Of a stretch of DNA of 32,260 nucleotides, positions 8,143 to 16,495 are shown one piece after another (within the stretch, counting starts at the first letter, position 1; each line of letters begins with the position of its first letter). The stretch comes from an uncultured Burkholderiales bacterium (GTDB lineage: Bacteria; Pseudomonadota; Gammaproteobacteria; Burkholderiales; Burkholderiaceae_C), in assembly GCA_937871935.1 (NCBI GenBank), contig CALMQI010000391.1, positions 1-32,260 on the forward strand, given 5' to 3'. The position numbers and the translations under genes were made by a program. The notes under the pieces were generated by a model. It worked only from the letters and a program-made list of their open reading frames with translations, was not told the DNA's origin and made no database searches.

Positions 8143-9498
8143 TCAGTCGGCCGGCGGCCTCGGCAGCATTGCGAAGGCCGCGAGCACCGCGGCGATGCCG
8201 GCCCGCTCGGGCTCGCGGCAGAACGCCTCCACGCGGTCGTAGGCCGCTGCCGGCACGCCGGTCTCGGCGCCGATGCGCCGCACCAGCTTCGAGTCGGTGT
8301 CCCAGTCGTAGGCGAAATCGGCCACGGTCATGCGCTGGTCCTGCACCAGCCGCGCGCCGTCGACGGTCTCGGCCTCGATCACGCAGGACAGCACCGGCAC
8401 CGTGTCGTCGGTGACCAGCTCGATGCGGTCGGTGAGCGCGTTCACCCCGGCATCGTCGTAGGTCGTCATCGCCGCCATGCTCGGCGTGCCGCGCAGCAGC
8501 GTCAGCGCGATGCAAAACGGAATGCTCATCAGCGTGCCCGAGATCGAGTCGAACGGCCCCTTGGCGTCCATCCCGGCGTAGCCGGTCTCGAAGGGATTCA
8601 TGCGCACGCGCACCTGCTTCAAGGCCCGCCCTTCGAGCTTGTCGCGCAAGATCAGCGCGCCGGTCACCGGCGTCTGGTTGAAGGCGCACACCGGGAAGGG
8701 CTTGAAGGTGACGCGCTGCACCGACCATTCCTTGCCCAGCCGGGCCAACAGCGCGGGCACATCGCAGTCGCTGCGCGCGAACGCCTTGACGAAGCCAGAG
8801 CGGCCCTCGAACGCGCCCGGCGCCGAGCGCGAACCGGCGCGCGCGAGTTCGGTGGCGACCAGCCCGTTGCGCGCGGCCACACCGACCTGATAGCGCCATT
8901 CGTCGGTGCCGTCGGCGAAGGACTGCAGCATGCCGCCGGTGAACGAGGCCGCGTTCGCCAGCGCCGCGGCGCTGCGCGCGGCATCAAGGCCGAGCAGGTG
9001 CGCGCTGGCCGCAGCCGCCGCCAGCGTGCCGTAAAGAGGCGACGCGCGCAGCCCGGCGGGCGTCGTCTTCGGCCCGTATGCCGATTCGAGCAGACCGCCC
9101 ACCTCGTAGCCGGCAATCAGCGCCGGCAGCAAACGCGCCACCGGCAGGCCGCGTGCTTCGACCAGCGCCGTCAGCAGCGGGATCATGATGGTGCCGAAGT
9201 GCCCGGCACCGCAGGTGTCTTCCTGGGCACGGCCGTGGAACAGCGCCGAGTTGGCCAGTGCGGCGCCGTCGACCGAGGTCTTGCGCCCGTCGCCGAGCAA
9301 GGTGGCGCCGCCGCTGCGCTCGCCGTCCAGCGCCAGCGCCGCCCGCCGCGCCACCGGGGCGAACGGCGTGGCGTGCCCGCCGAGCGCGATGCCGTAGCCA
9401 TTGAGCAGGCAGGTGCGGGCCTTCTCGACCACGGGCGGTGGAACCTGCACCAGATCGAGGTCGGCGACGAAACGGCCGAGGCCTTGTGCAAGCGTCAT
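8143..9498 (-). CDS. MmgE/PrpD family protein
   Basis: 451-aa ORF; 'GYGIALGGHATPFAPVARRAALALDGERSGGATLLGDGRKTSVDGAALANSALFHGRAQEDT' and 'KPFPVCAFNQTPVTGALIL' are MmgE/PrpD-like. Confidence 0.88.
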   Translation of the reverse strand: MTLAQGLGRFVADLDLVQVPPPVVEKARTCLLNGYGIALGGHATPFAPVARRAALALDGERSGGATLLGDGRKTSVDGAALANSALFHGRAQEDTCGAGHFGTIMIPLLTALVEARGLPVARLLPALIAGYEVGGLLESAYGPKTTPAGLRASPLYGTLAAAAASAHLLGLDAARSAAALANAASFTGGMLQSFADGTDEWRYQVGVAARNGLVATELARAGSRSAPGAFEGRSGFVKAFARSDCDVPALLARLGKEWSVQRVTFKPFPVCAFNQTPVTGALILRDKLEGRALKQVRVRMNPFETGYAGMDAKGPFDSISGTLMSIPFCIALTLLRGTPSMAAMTTYDDAGVNALTDRIELVTDDTVPVLSCVIEAETVDGARLVQDQRMTVADFAYDWDTDSKLVRRIGAETGVPAAAYDRVEAFCREPERAGIAAVLAAFAMLPRPPAD

Positions 9499-9543
9499 GA
9501 CTATCTCCTCAATCTGCTGGCCCGGCGCGGACCCGGCCGCCGC

Positions 9544-10527
9544 TCAGTCGAGCTTGATCCCGGCGCCGACGATCACCGCGCCCCAGCGCACGGTTTCGGC
9601 CTTCGAGAAAGCCGCCAGTTGCTCGGGCGTGCTGCCGCCGACGATCGCACCCTGCGCGACCAGCTTGTCGCGCGTGGCCGGGTCGTTGACGAACTTCTGG
9701 ACCTCGGCATTCAGCCGCGCAATGATCGGCGTCGGTGTGCCTGCCGGTGCCAGCAACTGATACCAGGTCGAGGACACAAACCCCGGGAATGTCTCGCTGA
9801 TCGCCGGAACGTCGGGCAGCCCGGGCATCCGCGTGAGCGACGCCACCGCCAGCAGCTTGAGCCGCCCGGTGTCGATGAACTGGCGGGGCTGCTGAAGCCC
9901 GTCGAACAGCAAGTTGATCTGGCCGCCGAGCAGGTCGTTCAGCGCCGGGCCATTGCCCTTGTAGTGCACGGCCAGCATCGAGATGCCCGCCGCTTGTTCG
10001 AGCAGCTTCATCGCCAGATGAGGCGAGGTGCCGTTGCCGGGCGTGCCGACGTTCACCTTGCCGGGGTTGGCCTTTGCGTAGGCGAGCAAGTCCTTGAAGC
10101 TGGCGGCCGGCAGCGCCGGGTGGGCCACCAGCACGTAGGGCAGTTCGGCCACCCGGCTGATGGGCGCGAAGTCGCGTTCGGCGCTGTACGGCAACTTGCT
10201 GAACAGGTGCGGGTTGATGCTCAGCGCGCCGGTGGTCAGCAGCAGCGTGTAGCCGTCGGCTGCCGATTTGGCGACCGTGTCGGTGCCCAGGGTCGTCGCC
10301 GCGCCGGCCTTGTTCTCGACCACGACCGGCTGGCCCAGGCTCTGCGTCAGCCACTGCGCGAGCGAGCGCCCCAGCACGTCGGAGAAGCCGCCCGGCGCGT
10401 AGGGAACGATCAGCTTCACCGGCTTGTCGGGATAGGACTGTGCCGATGCCGCGGCGACACCGACCGCGAGCGCCAGCAGGCCCGCCAGGCGCGCAAGCGC
10501 ACGAAAACCCAATGTGCGCATGGTCAT
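9544..10527 (-). CDS. Bug/TctC family extracytoplasmic solute-binding protein
   Basis: Signal peptide then 'AQSYPDKPVKLIVPYAPGGFSDVLGRSLAQWLTQSLGQPVVVENKAGAATTLGTDTVAKSAADGYTLLLTT'. Confidence 0.95.
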   Translation of the reverse strand: MTMRTLGFRALARLAGLLALAVGVAAASAQSYPDKPVKLIVPYAPGGFSDVLGRSLAQWLTQSLGQPVVVENKAGAATTLGTDTVAKSAADGYTLLLTTGALSINPHLFSKLPYSAERDFAPISRVAELPYVLVAHPALPAASFKDLLAYAKANPGKVNVGTPGNGTSPHLAMKLLEQAAGISMLAVHYKGNGPALNDLLGGQINLLFDGLQQPRQFIDTGRLKLLAVASLTRMPGLPDVPAISETFPGFVSSTWYQLLAPAGTPTPIIARLNAEVQKFVNDPATRDKLVAQGAIVGGSTPEQLAAFSKAETVRWGAVIVGAGIKLD

Positions 10528-10540
10528 CCTTTCGAGGCGG

Positions 10541-11416
10541 TCATGCCGTCCCCTGGTAGAGCGCGCCGGACGGCTCGCCGACCACGGTGGTGCGATGCAT
10601 GTGGCGATACGTGCCCGGCATGCGGTCGCGCAGCGCCTTGTGCATCGCGCAGCGGTTGTCCCACAGGATCATGTCGTGCAGCTGCCAGTGGTGCCGGTAG
10701 GTGAACTCGGGCCGCACCGAAGCCTCGAACAGCGTCTGCAGGATCGGCCGGCTCTCGGCCGGCGTCAGGCCGGCGATGTGGGTCGTGATGCCTTCACTCA
10801 CGTACAGCACCTTGCGGCCGGTTTCGGGGTGCACCCGCACGACCGGCTGCACCACCGGCGGGTTGACCTTCTTGTGGGCGTCGGCCGTCGCGCTGTTGCG
10901 GCCCTTCTCGGTGTCGTGGATCGCCCAGGCGTAGTCGTGCACCGCCTGCAGCGGCTCGATCAGCGTCTTCAAGCCGTCGGACAGCGAGTCGTAGGCGCGG
11001 TACATGTTGGTGAACATCGTGTCGCCGCCGATCTCCGGGATCTCCAGGCAGTGCAGCAGCGAGCCCATCGCCGGGCGCGTGGTGTACGAGAGATCGGAGT
11101 GCCAGTTGACGCCGGTCTCGCGCGTGTCCGAGGGGCTGCCGTCGGCGTTGGGCCGCGTCGTGACGATGAAGATCTCGGCATGCTGCGGATGCCGGTACTT
11201 GTACAGCGCAGCGTGGTCGTCGAGCTGCCCGAAGCGCGCACTGAAGGCGATGTGCTGCTCGGGCGTGATGTTCTGGCCGCGGATCAGCAGGATGCAGTTC
11301 TCGATCCATGCCTGGCGAATCTGTGCGATGTCGGCGTCGCTCAGCGCGCGCCTCAGGTCCGCACCGACGATCTCGGCGCCGATGCCGTACGAGAGTTTCT
11401 TGACCGTGATGCCCAT
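10541..11416 (-). CDS. TauD/TfdA-family Fe(II)/2-oxoglutarate-dependent dioxygenase
   Basis: 'NWHSDLSYTTRPAMGSLLHCLEIPEIGGDTMFTNMYRAYDSL', 'DNRCAMHKALRDRMPGTYRHMHRTTVVG' (HxD...H, distal Arg). Confidence 0.94.
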   Translation of the reverse strand: MGITVKKLSYGIGAEIVGADLRRALSDADIAQIRQAWIENCILLIRGQNITPEQHIAFSARFGQLDDHAALYKYRHPQHAEIFIVTTRPNADGSPSDTRETGVNWHSDLSYTTRPAMGSLLHCLEIPEIGGDTMFTNMYRAYDSLSDGLKTLIEPLQAVHDYAWAIHDTEKGRNSATADAHKKVNPPVVQPVVRVHPETGRKVLYVSEGITTHIAGLTPAESRPILQTLFEASVRPEFTYRHHWQLHDMILWDNRCAMHKALRDRMPGTYRHMHRTTVVGEPSGALYQGTA

Positions 11417-11447
11417 GGGGATGGCTCCTTGTTGCTTCGGTGAGGCC

Positions 11448-12419
11448 CTATTCGGCCTTGGCGCCCGAATCGCGCACCACCTTGGCCCATTTCACCGCCT
11501 CAGAACGCATGAAGGTGCCGAGCTGCTCGGCAGAGCTGGTCATCGGCTCCATGCCCATCGTGCCGAAGGTCTGCTTCAGTTCGGGCTGCGCGGTGACCTT
11601 CGCCGTCTCGGCGCTGAGGCGCGCGATCACGTCGGCCGGGGTGCCAGCGGGCGCCAGCAGGGCATACCAGACGCCGAGGTCGAAGCCGGGATAGCCCGAC
11701 TCGGCCACCGTCGGCACCTTCGGCTCGAACGACGAGCGCGCCGCCGAACTGACGGCGAGGAAGCGCAGCTTGCCCGCTTGCACGTGCGGGCCGGTCGTCG
11801 CCCAGGCGTCGAACATCACCTGCAGGCTGCCGCCGAGCATGTCGTTGACGGCCGCAGCCGTGCCCTTGTACGGCACGTGCGTGATGCTCATGCCGGTGTG
11901 CGCCTTGAGCATCTCCATCGCCAGGTGGGTCGTGCCGCCGATGCCCGACGAACCGTAGTTGAACCTGTCCGGCTTGGCCCGCACGTCGGCAACCAGTTCG
12001 GCCACCGATTTCACCGGGCTCGTTGCCGGCACCGTCAGGAATAGCGGCAGCTGGCCCACCAGCCCGATCGGCGCGAAATCCTTCATCGGGTCGAAATTCA
12101 GTTTCGCGTACAGCGCCGGATTGATGACAAGCTGGCCGGTGGCGCCGAAGAACAGCGTGTAGCCGTCAGGCGGCGCCTTGGCCGCCATCTCGGCGGCGAT
12201 GTTGCCGCCGGCGCCGCCGCGGTTGTCGGCGATCACCTGCACCCCCAGCCCGGCGCCGAGTTTCTGCGCGATCGCGCGCGCCATCAGGTCGCTGGCGCCG
12301 CCCACAGCGTACGGCACGATCAGTCGGATCGGCTTGTTGGGATAGGCTTGTGCGGCCGCATCCGTCGCCACCGCGGCCAGCGCCAGCAGCGCCGTGATCA
12401 CTGTATTCAACGGGGTCAT
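11448..12419 (-). CDS. Bug/TctC family extracytoplasmic solute-binding protein (second copy)
   Basis: Start reassigned to ATG at 12417-12419 (MTPLNTVITALLALAAVATDAAAQAYPNKPIRLIVPYAVGGASDLMARAIAQKLG). Confidence 0.94.
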   Translation of the reverse strand: MTPLNTVITALLALAAVATDAAAQAYPNKPIRLIVPYAVGGASDLMARAIAQKLGAGLGVQVIADNRGGAGGNIAAEMAAKAPPDGYTLFFGATGQLVINPALYAKLNFDPMKDFAPIGLVGQLPLFLTVPATSPVKSVAELVADVRAKPDRFNYGSSGIGGTTHLAMEMLKAHTGMSITHVPYKGTAAAVNDMLGGSLQVMFDAWATTGPHVQAGKLRFLAVSSAARSSFEPKVPTVAESGYPGFDLGVWYALLAPAGTPADVIARLSAETAKVTAQPELKQTFGTMGMEPMTSSAEQLGTFMRSEAVKWAKVVRDSGAKAE

Positions 12420-12453
12420 GGTCTGTTCCTTGTGGGGTTCGTGCGGAGCGGGT

Positions 12454-13242
12454 TCAGTCGCGGTAGCCAGGGTCGTCGCGGTCCAGCTTGCGCAGCAGCG
12501 CCGCCCACTCCTTCTGCCCCAGCGGCACGAAGCCGCCCTTGCCGAAAATCTCCGTGCCCTGCGCGGCGCTCTTGGCGATGACCGCCGGCGCGATCGGGTA
12601 CAGCTTGCCGCTGCCCCCGAGTGCCGCCACCTGCATGCGGCAGGCACGTTCGAGCTGGTACATCAGCATGAAGGTCTCGCCCATCGTCGCGCCGCAGCTG
12701 ATGGTGCCGTGGTTGCGCAGCAGCATCAGCTTCTTGTCGGCGAGGTCGCGCACCAGGCTGTGCTTCTCGTCGTCGTCGAGCGCGATGCCCTCGAACTCGT
12801 GGTAGCACAGCTTGTCCCAGACCACCAGCGCGTGCTGCGACGCCGCCAGCAGGCCGTGCTCCTGCATCGACACCGCCGTGCCGTCGCGGGTGTGGAGGTG
12901 CATCACGCAGTTCAGGTCGGGGCGCGCGTCGAGGATGGCCGCGTGGATGACCAGCACCGCCGGGTTCAGCGGATAGTCGGACGCGCTCAGGATCGTGCCC
13001 TGGGCGTCGGTCTTGATCAGCGACGAGGCGGTGATCTCGTCGAACAGCATGCCGTAGGGATTGATCAGGTAGTGCCCGGGCTCGCCCGGCACGCGGTGCG
13101 AGATGTGGGCCGAGATGATGTCGGACCAGCCCATGCGGTCGGCCAGGCGGTAGCAGGCGGCGAGATCGCGGCGGGCGTGGCGCTCGGCTTCGGAGATTGG
13201 GGCCGCCTGCGATCGGGCAGCGCGCAGGGTGTCGATGGGCAT
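12454..13242 (-). CDS. Class II aldolase/adducin family protein
   Basis: 'ACYRLADRMGWSDIISAHISHRVPGEPGHYLINPYGMLFDEITASSLIKTD', 'HLHTRDGTAVS', 'NHGTISCGATMGETFMLMYQLERACRMQ'. Confidence 0.93.
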   Translation of the reverse strand: MPIDTLRAARSQAAPISEAERHARRDLAACYRLADRMGWSDIISAHISHRVPGEPGHYLINPYGMLFDEITASSLIKTDAQGTILSASDYPLNPAVLVIHAAILDARPDLNCVMHLHTRDGTAVSMQEHGLLAASQHALVVWDKLCYHEFEGIALDDDEKHSLVRDLADKKLMLLRNHGTISCGATMGETFMLMYQLERACRMQVAALGGSGKLYPIAPAVIAKSAAQGTEIFGKGGFVPLGQKEWAALLRKLDRDDPGYRD

Positions 13243-13252
13243 GCGGTGTCTC

Positions 13253-14407
13253 CTACAGTCCCAGGTCCTTGGCGATCGAATTGCGCATCACTTCGCTGGC
13301 GCCGCCACCGATGCGCATGAGGCGCGAGTCGCGGTAGTGGCGCTCCATCGGAAAGTCAGGCGTCAGCGAATAGCCGCCGAGGATCTGCATGCCCTCGTCG
13401 GCGACCCGGAAGTACGCCTCGGTGGTGTGCACCTTCGCGATCGATGCCTCCTTGCGGCACTCGACGCCGGCGTCGAGCCGGCGCGCCAGGTCGTAGGTCA
13501 GCAGGCGCGAGGTGTGGACCGCGATCTGCATGTCGGCCAGCTTGTGCTGGATGACCTGGAACTTGGCGATCGGCTGGCCGAACTGGACCCGGTCCTTCGC
13601 ATACTGCAGCGCGCAGTCGAGCGCGGCCTGCGCCGCGCCGGTGACCTGCGCCGCGAGCGAGAAGCGCTCCTTATTGAGGTTGGTCATCAGCTGCTTCCAG
13701 CCGCCGTTGAGCTCGCCCAGCAGGTCGTCCTGGTGCACGCGCACGTTCTCGTAGGTCACGCGGTTGGTGCCGACGGCGCGGAACGACAGGGTCTCCAGGC
13801 GCTCGATCGTCACGCCCGGGCTCTTCGGGTCGACGAAGAACAGGCTGATGCCCTTGTGCTGCGGCGCGTCGGGGTCGGTGCGCGTGACCAGCACCGTGCG
13901 GTCGGCCAGATCGACCTGCGAGTTGAAGACCTTGGCGCCGTTGATGACGAAGTGGTCGCCGTCGCGCACCGCTCGCGTGCGCACGGCTGCGGCGTCGGAA
14001 CCCGCGTTCGGCTCGGTCAGGCTCATCGACGACTTGAACTTGCCGGCCGCGATCAGCGGCAGGTACTTCTTGCGCTGCGCCTCGCTGCCGTAGGTCAGCA
14101 ACGAATGCGCACCGTGCACGGTGGCGCGGTAGAACAGCACCGCCAGTTCCAGCAGGCCGTACGAGAGCTCTTCCTGGATGATGCCGAGTTCGACGAAGCC
14201 CAGGCCCGAGCCGCCGTACTCCTCGGGGATCGCCACGCCCAGCCAGCCCAGTGCGGCCATCTTGTCGAACACCGCCAGCGGCGCGATCTTCTCGCGGTCG
14301 CACTTGCGCGCGTAGGAATCGGGCATTTCCTTGCGCACGAACTGGCGCACGGCGTCGCGCAGCATCAGCTGCTCGTCGGTGAATCCGAAGTCACGGTCAG
14401 CACGCAC
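13253..14407 (-). CDS. Acyl-CoA dehydrogenase (about 384 aa)
   Basis: Likely GTG start at 14405-14407 (V/M-RADRDFGFTDEQLMLRDAVRQFVRKEMP); 'MSLTEPNAGSDAAAVRTRAV', 'LNKERFSLAAQVTGAAQAALDCALQYAKDRVQFGQ'. Confidence 0.93.
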   Translation of the reverse strand: MRADRDFGFTDEQLMLRDAVRQFVRKEMPDSYARKCDREKIAPLAVFDKMAALGWLGVAIPEEYGGSGLGFVELGIIQEELSYGLLELAVLFYRATVHGAHSLLTYGSEAQRKKYLPLIAAGKFKSSMSLTEPNAGSDAAAVRTRAVRDGDHFVINGAKVFNSQVDLADRTVLVTRTDPDAPQHKGISLFFVDPKSPGVTIERLETLSFRAVGTNRVTYENVRVHQDDLLGELNGGWKQLMTNLNKERFSLAAQVTGAAQAALDCALQYAKDRVQFGQPIAKFQVIQHKLADMQIAVHTSRLLTYDLARRLDAGVECRKEASIAKVHTTEAYFRVADEGMQILGGYSLTPDFPMERHYRDSRLMRIGGGASEVMRNSIAKDLGL

Positions 14408-14424
14408 GGCGCTCGTCCTTCTTC

Positions 14425-15582
14425 TCAACGTTGGGAAAAGCGCCGGCCCACCAGCTCGCCGGTGATGTTGACCTTCTGCAGGTCGATGTGGCCGCCGCCG
14501 ATGCCCCAGACCCAGGCATCGCGCATCTTCTGCTCCATCGGGTAGTCCTTCGAGTAGCCGACGGCCCCCATCACCTGCGCGCCGTTGGCGACGACGCGGC
14601 GCACCGCCTCGTTGGCGAAACACTTGGCGACACTGGTGTCCAGCAGCGACGGCAAGCCGTCCTCAGCGCCTTGCGCGGCGCGATGGATCAACAAGCGCGC
14701 CGCTTCGATGTCGATCTTCATCTCTGCCAGGCGCAATTGCACGGCCTGGAAGTCGACCAGCGGCTTGCCGAACTGCTGGCGTTCCTGGGTGTAGGCCAGC
14801 GCCACGTCGAGCGCGCTGGCCGCGATGCCCAGCGCGCAGGTCGAATTGCCCAGGCGCTCCATGTTGAACGAGCGCATCAGGTCCTTCACGCCGCCGGCGG
14901 GCACGATGATGTTCTCGACCGGTACCTCGACGTCGTCGAGGTAGATCTCGGCGTTGTGGAAGCCGCGCGCGCCCATGAAGTTCTCGGGCTTGCCGAAGGA
15001 CATGCCCGGCGCGTCCTTCTCGAGGTAGACCGCGCCGACACCGGCCGCGCCCGGCTTGTCGGCAAGCCGGCAGTACAGCACGTAACCCTGCGCATGGCCG
15101 GCGCCGCTGCACCAGCGTTTGACGCCATTGATGACGATGCGGTCACCCTTGATCACGGCGCGCGTCTTCAGCTCGGTCATCGCGGTGCCGACATCGGGCT
15201 CCGACATCGACACCGAGACCATCATCTCGCCCGAACACACCTTCGGCAACACGCGCTGCTTCAGCCATTCGGGGGCGAAGTACAGCAGCGTCTGTGCCGG
15301 GCCGCAGTTGGCCTCGAAGACCGGGAAGGCGACCGCGGCCGAGACCTTGGCCAGTTCCTCGAGCACGATCAGCGCATCGACCTTGCCCGCCCCCAGGCCG
15401 CCGTAGGCCTGCGGGATGTTGATGCCGAGGAAACCGAGTTCGCCCATGCGCCGGCGCACGTCGTCCGGAACCGGGTCGCTGGTGCGCTCGCAGTCCTTGG
15501 CGACGGCCACCAGTTCCTGCTGCGCGAAGCGCCGCGCGGCGTGCTGGAACTCGCGCTGCTGGTCACTGAGCTTGAAGTCCAT
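14425..15582 (-). CDS. Acyl-CoA dehydrogenase (385 aa)
   Basis: 'MDFKLSDQQREFQHAARRFAQQE', 'SVSMSEPDVGTAMTELKTRAV', 'FNMERLGNSTCALGIAASALDVALAYTQERQQFGKPL'. Confidence 0.94.
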   Translation of the reverse strand: MDFKLSDQQREFQHAARRFAQQELVAVAKDCERTSDPVPDDVRRRMGELGFLGINIPQAYGGLGAGKVDALIVLEELAKVSAAVAFPVFEANCGPAQTLLYFAPEWLKQRVLPKVCSGEMMVSVSMSEPDVGTAMTELKTRAVIKGDRIVINGVKRWCSGAGHAQGYVLYCRLADKPGAAGVGAVYLEKDAPGMSFGKPENFMGARGFHNAEIYLDDVEVPVENIIVPAGGVKDLMRSFNMERLGNSTCALGIAASALDVALAYTQERQQFGKPLVDFQAVQLRLAEMKIDIEAARLLIHRAAQGAEDGLPSLLDTSVAKCFANEAVRRVVANGAQVMGAVGYSKDYPMEQKMRDAWVWGIGGGHIDLQKVNITGELVGRRFSQR

Positions 15583-15591
15583 ATCGGCCGT

Positions 15592-15843
15592 TCAGCTCAC
15601 GAGGTAGCCGCCGTCCACCGGCATGACCACGCCGGTGATGACCGGAGCCTCGTCGGAACACAGGAACAGCGCCGCGCGGGCGATCTCCTCGGGCTGGATC
15701 ATGCGGCCCATCGGCACCCGGTTCAGGAACGCCTTCTCCAGGTCGGCGGGCGAGATGACGTCGGGATTGCGGCCGACGAAGGACGGCCACAGCGGCGTCT
15801 GCACCGGCCCCGGGCACAGCGCGTTGGCGCGGATGTTGTGGCC
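15592..15843 (-). pseudogene. Short-chain dehydrogenase/reductase remnant (C-terminal part only)
   Basis: Reverse frame reads NIRANALCPGPVQTPLWPSFVGRNPDVISPADLEKAFLNRVPMGRMIQPEEIARAALFLCSDEAPVITGVVMPVDGGYLVS*; the Rossmann N-terminus and YxxxK are absent upstream. Left boundary is the stop codon; right boundary (junction) is approximate. Confidence 0.85.
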
Positions 15844-16175
15844 TCTGCGACCAGGTTGAGCTTGGTCTCGCGCAACGGCCGCCCGTTGTCCCGTGTCTCC
15901 AACTCGGCCATGCGCTCGGCATTTGCTTCCAGCAGCCCGGTCAGCTTGCGCATCAGTGCCGCGCGCTCGGCCGGCGGCATGCGGCCCCAGGGCCCTCGCA
16001 TCGCCTCGCGGGCGGCGTCGACGGCGCGATCGATGTCACGCTTGCCCCCGAATGCGGTCAGGGCCCATGCCGAGCCGGTCGCCGGATTGATCGACGGCAC
16101 CTGTTCGCCATCAATCGGTGCGACCCACTCGCCGCCGATGAAGAGCTTGTCCTGCGTGTACGCGTACGGTTGCAT
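15844..16175 (-). pseudogene. Aldehyde dehydrogenase remnant (N-terminal about 110 aa only)
   Basis: 'MQPYAYTQDKLFIGGEWVAPIDGEQVPSINPATGSAWALTAFGGKRDIDRAVDAAREAMRGPWGRMPPAERAALMRKLTGLLEANAERMAELETRDNGRPLRETKLNL' is an ALDH N-terminus; homology then stops and the frame terminates at 15723. Junction boundary approximate. Confidence 0.85.
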
Positions 16176-16232
16176 CTGCGTCCTTGTCGAAGTGAAGTGA
16201 TCGATCAGGGAATGCGTGGATCCCAGCGCACT

Positions 16233-16245
16233 CTAGGTGGCCTAG
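16233..16245. promoter_or_regulatory. Short inverted repeat CTAGG-TGG-CCTAG in divergent intergenic region
   Basis: Perfect 5-bp arms, 3-nt spacer; function inferred only from position. Confidence 0.35.
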
Positions 16246-16272
16246 GCTGGCGCACCAGAGGGCAAGCGTCCA

Positions 16273-16301
16273 TTGACACTCTGCCGAACGCTTGTTAGAA
16301 C
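16273..16301 (+). promoter_or_regulatory. Candidate sigma70-like promoter TTGACA-N17-TAGAAC
   Basis: Exact -35 consensus, 17-nt spacer and 4/6 -10 match, upstream of the Liv operon; about 190 nt from the start codon. Confidence 0.35.
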
Positions 16302-16453
16302 CACAGCCTGAAAACAAGTCGTTAGTCGGTGCTTGGCGGGAGGTGGCCACACTTCCCGTGGGTCATTTCGACAAATCGCAGACAGCTTTCTAGAAGAACG
16401 GCCCCAACTCGCGGGCCTCGGAGACATTCAGTGCCGACCAAGTGCCAAATCTC

Positions 16454-16467
16454 GCCTAACATTAGGC
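16454..16467. promoter_or_regulatory. Palindrome GCCTAA-CA-TTAGGC, candidate operator
   Basis: Perfect 6-bp arms with 2-nt centre, 28 nt upstream of the GTG start of the first Liv gene. Confidence 0.4.
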
Positions 16468-16495
16468 AGGTTGCAAATCTTCAGGGGACAGCGAC

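Noticed and set aside
15592-16175. A novel ALDH-SDR fusion enzyme
   Set aside because: The two parts are in different reading frames and each lacks its catalytic core, so a remnant or assembly join is the better explanation.
14431-16200. 589-aa plus-strand ORF
   Set aside because: Antisense to an acyl-CoA dehydrogenase and the ALDH/SDR remnants; composition typical of a shadow ORF.
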